In this document: piece after piece, positions 6,118 through 7,681 of the stretch
How the letters are laid out: every line of letters begins with the position of its first letter
How positions within the stretch are numbered: position 1 is the first letter of the stretch
DNA from: Comamonadaceae bacterium
GTDB taxonomy: Bacteria > Pseudomonadota > Gammaproteobacteria > Burkholderiales > Burkholderiaceae_C
Direction of reading: 5' to 3'
Assembly: GCA_947478935.1 (NCBI GenBank)
Contig: CANJXV010000119.1
Span: 1 to 7,681, forward strand
Length of the DNA stretch: 7,681 nt
Translations under genes and position numbers: made by a program
The notes under the pieces: model-generated
Database searches by the model: none
Told to the model about the DNA's origin: nothing
Seen by the model: only the letters and a program-made list of their open reading frames with translations

Positions 6118-6474
6118 ATGTCCAGCCCCAGCACCACCGCTTCGTCCCTGCTGATCGCCTGCCTTTGCGCTCAGTGGTGCGGCACCTGCCGCGAATACCG
6201 CCCGCTGTTTGAGCAATTGCAAGCCGAGTTTGGCGCAGCGCGCTTTGTGTGGGTGGATGTGGAAGACGAAGCCGACTTGGTGGACCCGATTGATGTGGAG
6301 GACTTCCCCACCCTCTTGATTGCCAGCGGCGGCCAGGCACGCTTCTTTGGCACCCTGACACCGCACCTAGAAACCTTGCACCGCCTAGTGCAAGCCCAGT
6401 TGGACAGCCCCAGCCCGGAGCACTCCGATGCTGCGGTGCAGGCCCTTACGCAGCGCCTGCTGGCGCGCCCTTGA
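6118..6474 (+). CDS. Small thioredoxin-like protein (WCGTC)
   Basis: Cytoplasmic thioredoxin-fold protein of 118 residues, likely a thiol-disulfide exchanger; partner unknown. The active-site motif AQWCGTCREYRP (18-29) has redox cysteines 21 and 24, with GT between them instead of the GP of classical thioredoxin. FVWVDVEDEADL (43-54) is the central strand and VEDFPTLLI (60-68) carries the cis-proline (Pro64). Two more cysteines precede the site (Cys15, Cys17). There is no signal peptide: LLIACLC is the first beta strand. ATG 6106 is in frame but adds only MIGP and sits in the -10-like box, so 6118 is preferred. The final 29 bases overlap the end of the opposing TlpA-like gene. Confidence 0.85.
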   Translation: MSSPSTTASSLLIACLCAQWCGTCREYRPLFEQLQAEFGAARFVWVDVEDEADLVDPIDVEDFPTLLIASGGQARFFGTLTPHLETLHRLVQAQLDSPSPEHSDAAVQALTQRLLARP

Positions 6475-6985
6475 GCAAAGGTCGGATTAGTTGCTGGGCT
6501 GCAGGACCGGTCCAATCGATGGCCCCGCGCACCGTGCTGCGCACCACGCCTTCAGAATCTATCAACACAGTGGACGGAAACACCCGCACGCCCCATTGGC
6601 GTGCTATCGCTCCGTCGCTGTCCCTAAGCACCGGCAATTGCAATGCGGTCTGAGCCATGAAAAGCGCCGCATTGCTGGTCGAGTCTTTGAAATTTACCGT
6701 AAGCACCTTCAGTTCTGCCGCGCGACTGGCGGCAAGGCGCTGCAGCGAAGGCATTTCCTGGCGGCAGGGCTCGCACCAACTGGCCCAAAAATTCAACATC
6801 AACGCATAGCCGCGCCATTGGGCGAGGTCCCAGCGCTCGCCGGTTTCTATGGAAACGAGTTCTTTTAGCGCAGCCTTGTTAGCCGGCCATGGCTGCACAT
6901 CAAAGCCCGCCTCGGCACGCACGAGCCTGGCGGCAGACCAGGCAAAAGCCGCAGCGCCAGTCGCTAGCGCGCGCCGCCGCTGCAT
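6446..6985 (-). CDS. Exported TlpA/ResA-like thioredoxin (WCEPC)
   Basis: Probably a periplasmic thiol-disulfide reductase of the TlpA/ResA kind, which keeps cysteines reduced during c-type cytochrome or copper-site assembly; the exact client is unknown. The 179-residue protein opens with an export signal: MQRRR, an Ala-rich hydrophobic stretch and a likely cut after AEA (about 26). The arginine run could suit the Tat route but lacks a full Tat motif. The mature part has LNFWASWCEPCRQEMPSLQRL (64-84; Cys71 and Cys74), LTVNFKDS, LPVLRDSDGAIARQWGV (117-133) and VFPSTVLID (135-143) with the cis-proline, a typical AhpC/TSA-Redoxin layout. The start ATG is three bases after the alaS stop, pointing to one transcript. 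Its 3' end overlaps the opposing thioredoxin gene. Confidence 0.9.
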   Translation of the reverse strand: MQRRRALATGAAAFAWSAARLVRAEAGFDVQPWPANKAALKELVSIETGERWDLAQWRGYALMLNFWASWCEPCRQEMPSLQRLAASRAAELKVLTVNFKDSTSNAALFMAQTALQLPVLRDSDGAIARQWGVRVFPSTVLIDSEGVVRSTVRGAIDWTGPAAQQLIRPLLKGAPAGAA

Positions 6986-6988
6986 GGC

Positions 6989-7681
6989 TTACAGCCGCTC
7001 GCTCACCCAGGCCTTGGCACTGGCAATGGCGCTGTCCAGCTTGGACGGATCGGTGCCCCCGGCCATGGCCATATCGGGCTTACCGCCGCCTTTACCGCCC
7101 ACCTGACCGGCCAGGTAGTTGACCAATTCACCGGCCTTGACCTTACCCGTTATGTCCACACCGACACCGGCCACCAATTGCACTTTATCTCCCTCCACCG
7201 CGCCGAGCACGATGATGGCGCGCGGCAGTTTGTCACGCAGCTTTTGCAGCGTATTGCGCAATGCGGCTGCATCAGCGCCTTCCATGCGCGCGGCCAAAAA
7301 GGGCACGCCCTTGATGTCTTGCACTTGGCTTATCAAGGCCTCGCCCTGGAAACCGGCCAGCTTGGCCTTGAGTGCAGAAATTTCTTTTTCCAAGGCCTTG
7401 GTATGTTCCACCGTGCTGGCGATGCGCAAGCCCAGCTCAGCAACAGGAGTCTTGAGCGCCTGCGCGGCCTGGGCCACGGTGTCTTCCAGGTCTTGCAAAT
7501 AAGCCAGCCCGCCCTCACCCGTCACCGCTTCGATGCGGCGCACGCCTGAGGCAATGCCGCCTTCGGAGACGATTTTGAAAACACCAATATCGCCAGTGCG
7601 GCCCACATGCGTGCCACCGCACAGCTCGCGCGTGCTGCCAATATCGAGCACGCGCACGATCTCGCCGTACTTCTCGCCAAA
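6989..7681 (-). CDS. alaS: Alanyl-tRNA synthetase, C-terminal part (cut by window edge)
   Basis: Charges tRNA-Ala; the visible 230 residues are the end of the editing domain and the C-Ala domain. The frame is open through the window edge (FGEKYGEIVRVLDIG), so the catalytic and tRNA-recognition parts lie beyond 7681; the GTG at 7657 is an internal codon, not a start. RELCGGTHV (18-26 of this part) is the zinc-binding Cys/His signature of the editing site that hydrolyses mischarged Ser- and Gly-tRNA. GIASGVRRIEAVTG follows, then a coiled-coil stretch (LEKEISALKAKLAGFQ). The closing GGGKPDMAMAGG (198-209) is the C-Ala signature. The sequence looks intact, with no frameshift. The TlpA-like gene follows after three bases. 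Confidence 0.97.
   Translation of the reverse strand, partial: FGEKYGEIVRVLDIGSTRELCGGTHVGRTGDIGVFKIVSEGGIASGVRRIEAVTGEGGLAYLQDLEDTVAQAAQALKTPVAELGLRIASTVEHTKALEKEISALKAKLAGFQGEALISQVQDIKGVPFLAARMEGADAAALRNTLQKLRDKLPRAIIVLGAVEGDKVQLVAGVGVDITGKVKAGELVNYLAGQVGGKGGGKPDMAMAGGTDPSKLDSAIASAKAWVSERL

Noticed and set aside
6032..6366. Minus-strand frames of 94 and 109 codons across the small thioredoxin gene
   Set aside because: They are mostly antisense to the WCGTC protein; only the part beyond 6107 lies in non-coding DNA, and that is treated separately.
7657..7657. Gene start at GTG 7657
   Set aside because: The frame continues to the window edge with alaS sequence (FGEKYGEI), so this is an internal valine of a truncated gene.
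1..7681. Mobile element, CRISPR array, toxin-antitoxin or defence system
   Set aside because: No direct repeats, transposase, integrase or defence-type domains were seen; all large genes are recognisable housekeeping functions.

Overview
The window is an ordinary, densely coded chromosomal stretch of a GC-rich betaproteobacterium. Protein character and gene order (darP-mogA facing cysE-trmJ, with suhB divergent) fit Burkholderiales, most likely Comamonadaceae. That placement is inference from recognised proteins, not a database result. I see no mobile element, CRISPR array, tRNA, rRNA or phage gene. Every gap between genes is shorter than 300 bases; the longest is about 218 bases (5900-6117).

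Layout. At 18-1279, plus strand: darP (yjgA, large-subunit ribosome assembly) overlaps mogA (molybdenum cofactor synthesis) by four bases. At 1287-2974, minus strand, tail to tail with mogA: trmJ (tRNA 2'-O-methyltransferase, GTG start) is followed five bases later by cysE (serine acetyltransferase). A 102-base divergent spacer separates trmJ from suhB (3077-3958, plus; inositol-monophosphatase family). At 4067-5899, minus strand: fpr (ferredoxin/flavodoxin-NADP reductase) is followed 33 bases later by a PfkB-type kinase, probably adenosine kinase. At 6118-6474, plus: a small cytoplasmic thioredoxin-like protein. At 6446-7681, minus: the C-terminal part of alaS (alanyl-tRNA synthetase, cut by the window edge) is followed three bases later by an exported TlpA-like thioredoxin. 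The two thioredoxin-fold genes converge and overlap by 29 bases.

How they work together: these are mostly housekeeping functions for translation (darP, trmJ, alaS, and suhB through rRNA maturation if it behaves as in E. coli), sulfur assimilation (cysE), cofactor synthesis (mogA), purine salvage (kinase) and redox balance (fpr, two thioredoxin-fold proteins). I see no multi-gene pathway or novel system. The points worth a second look are small: two genes whose -10-like boxes sit so close to the ATG that leaderless transcripts are likely, two short orphan reading frames in intergenic DNA that look like decayed gene tails, a Ser/Thr/Pro/Gly-rich insert in TrmJ, and a four-cysteine cluster in the small thioredoxin.
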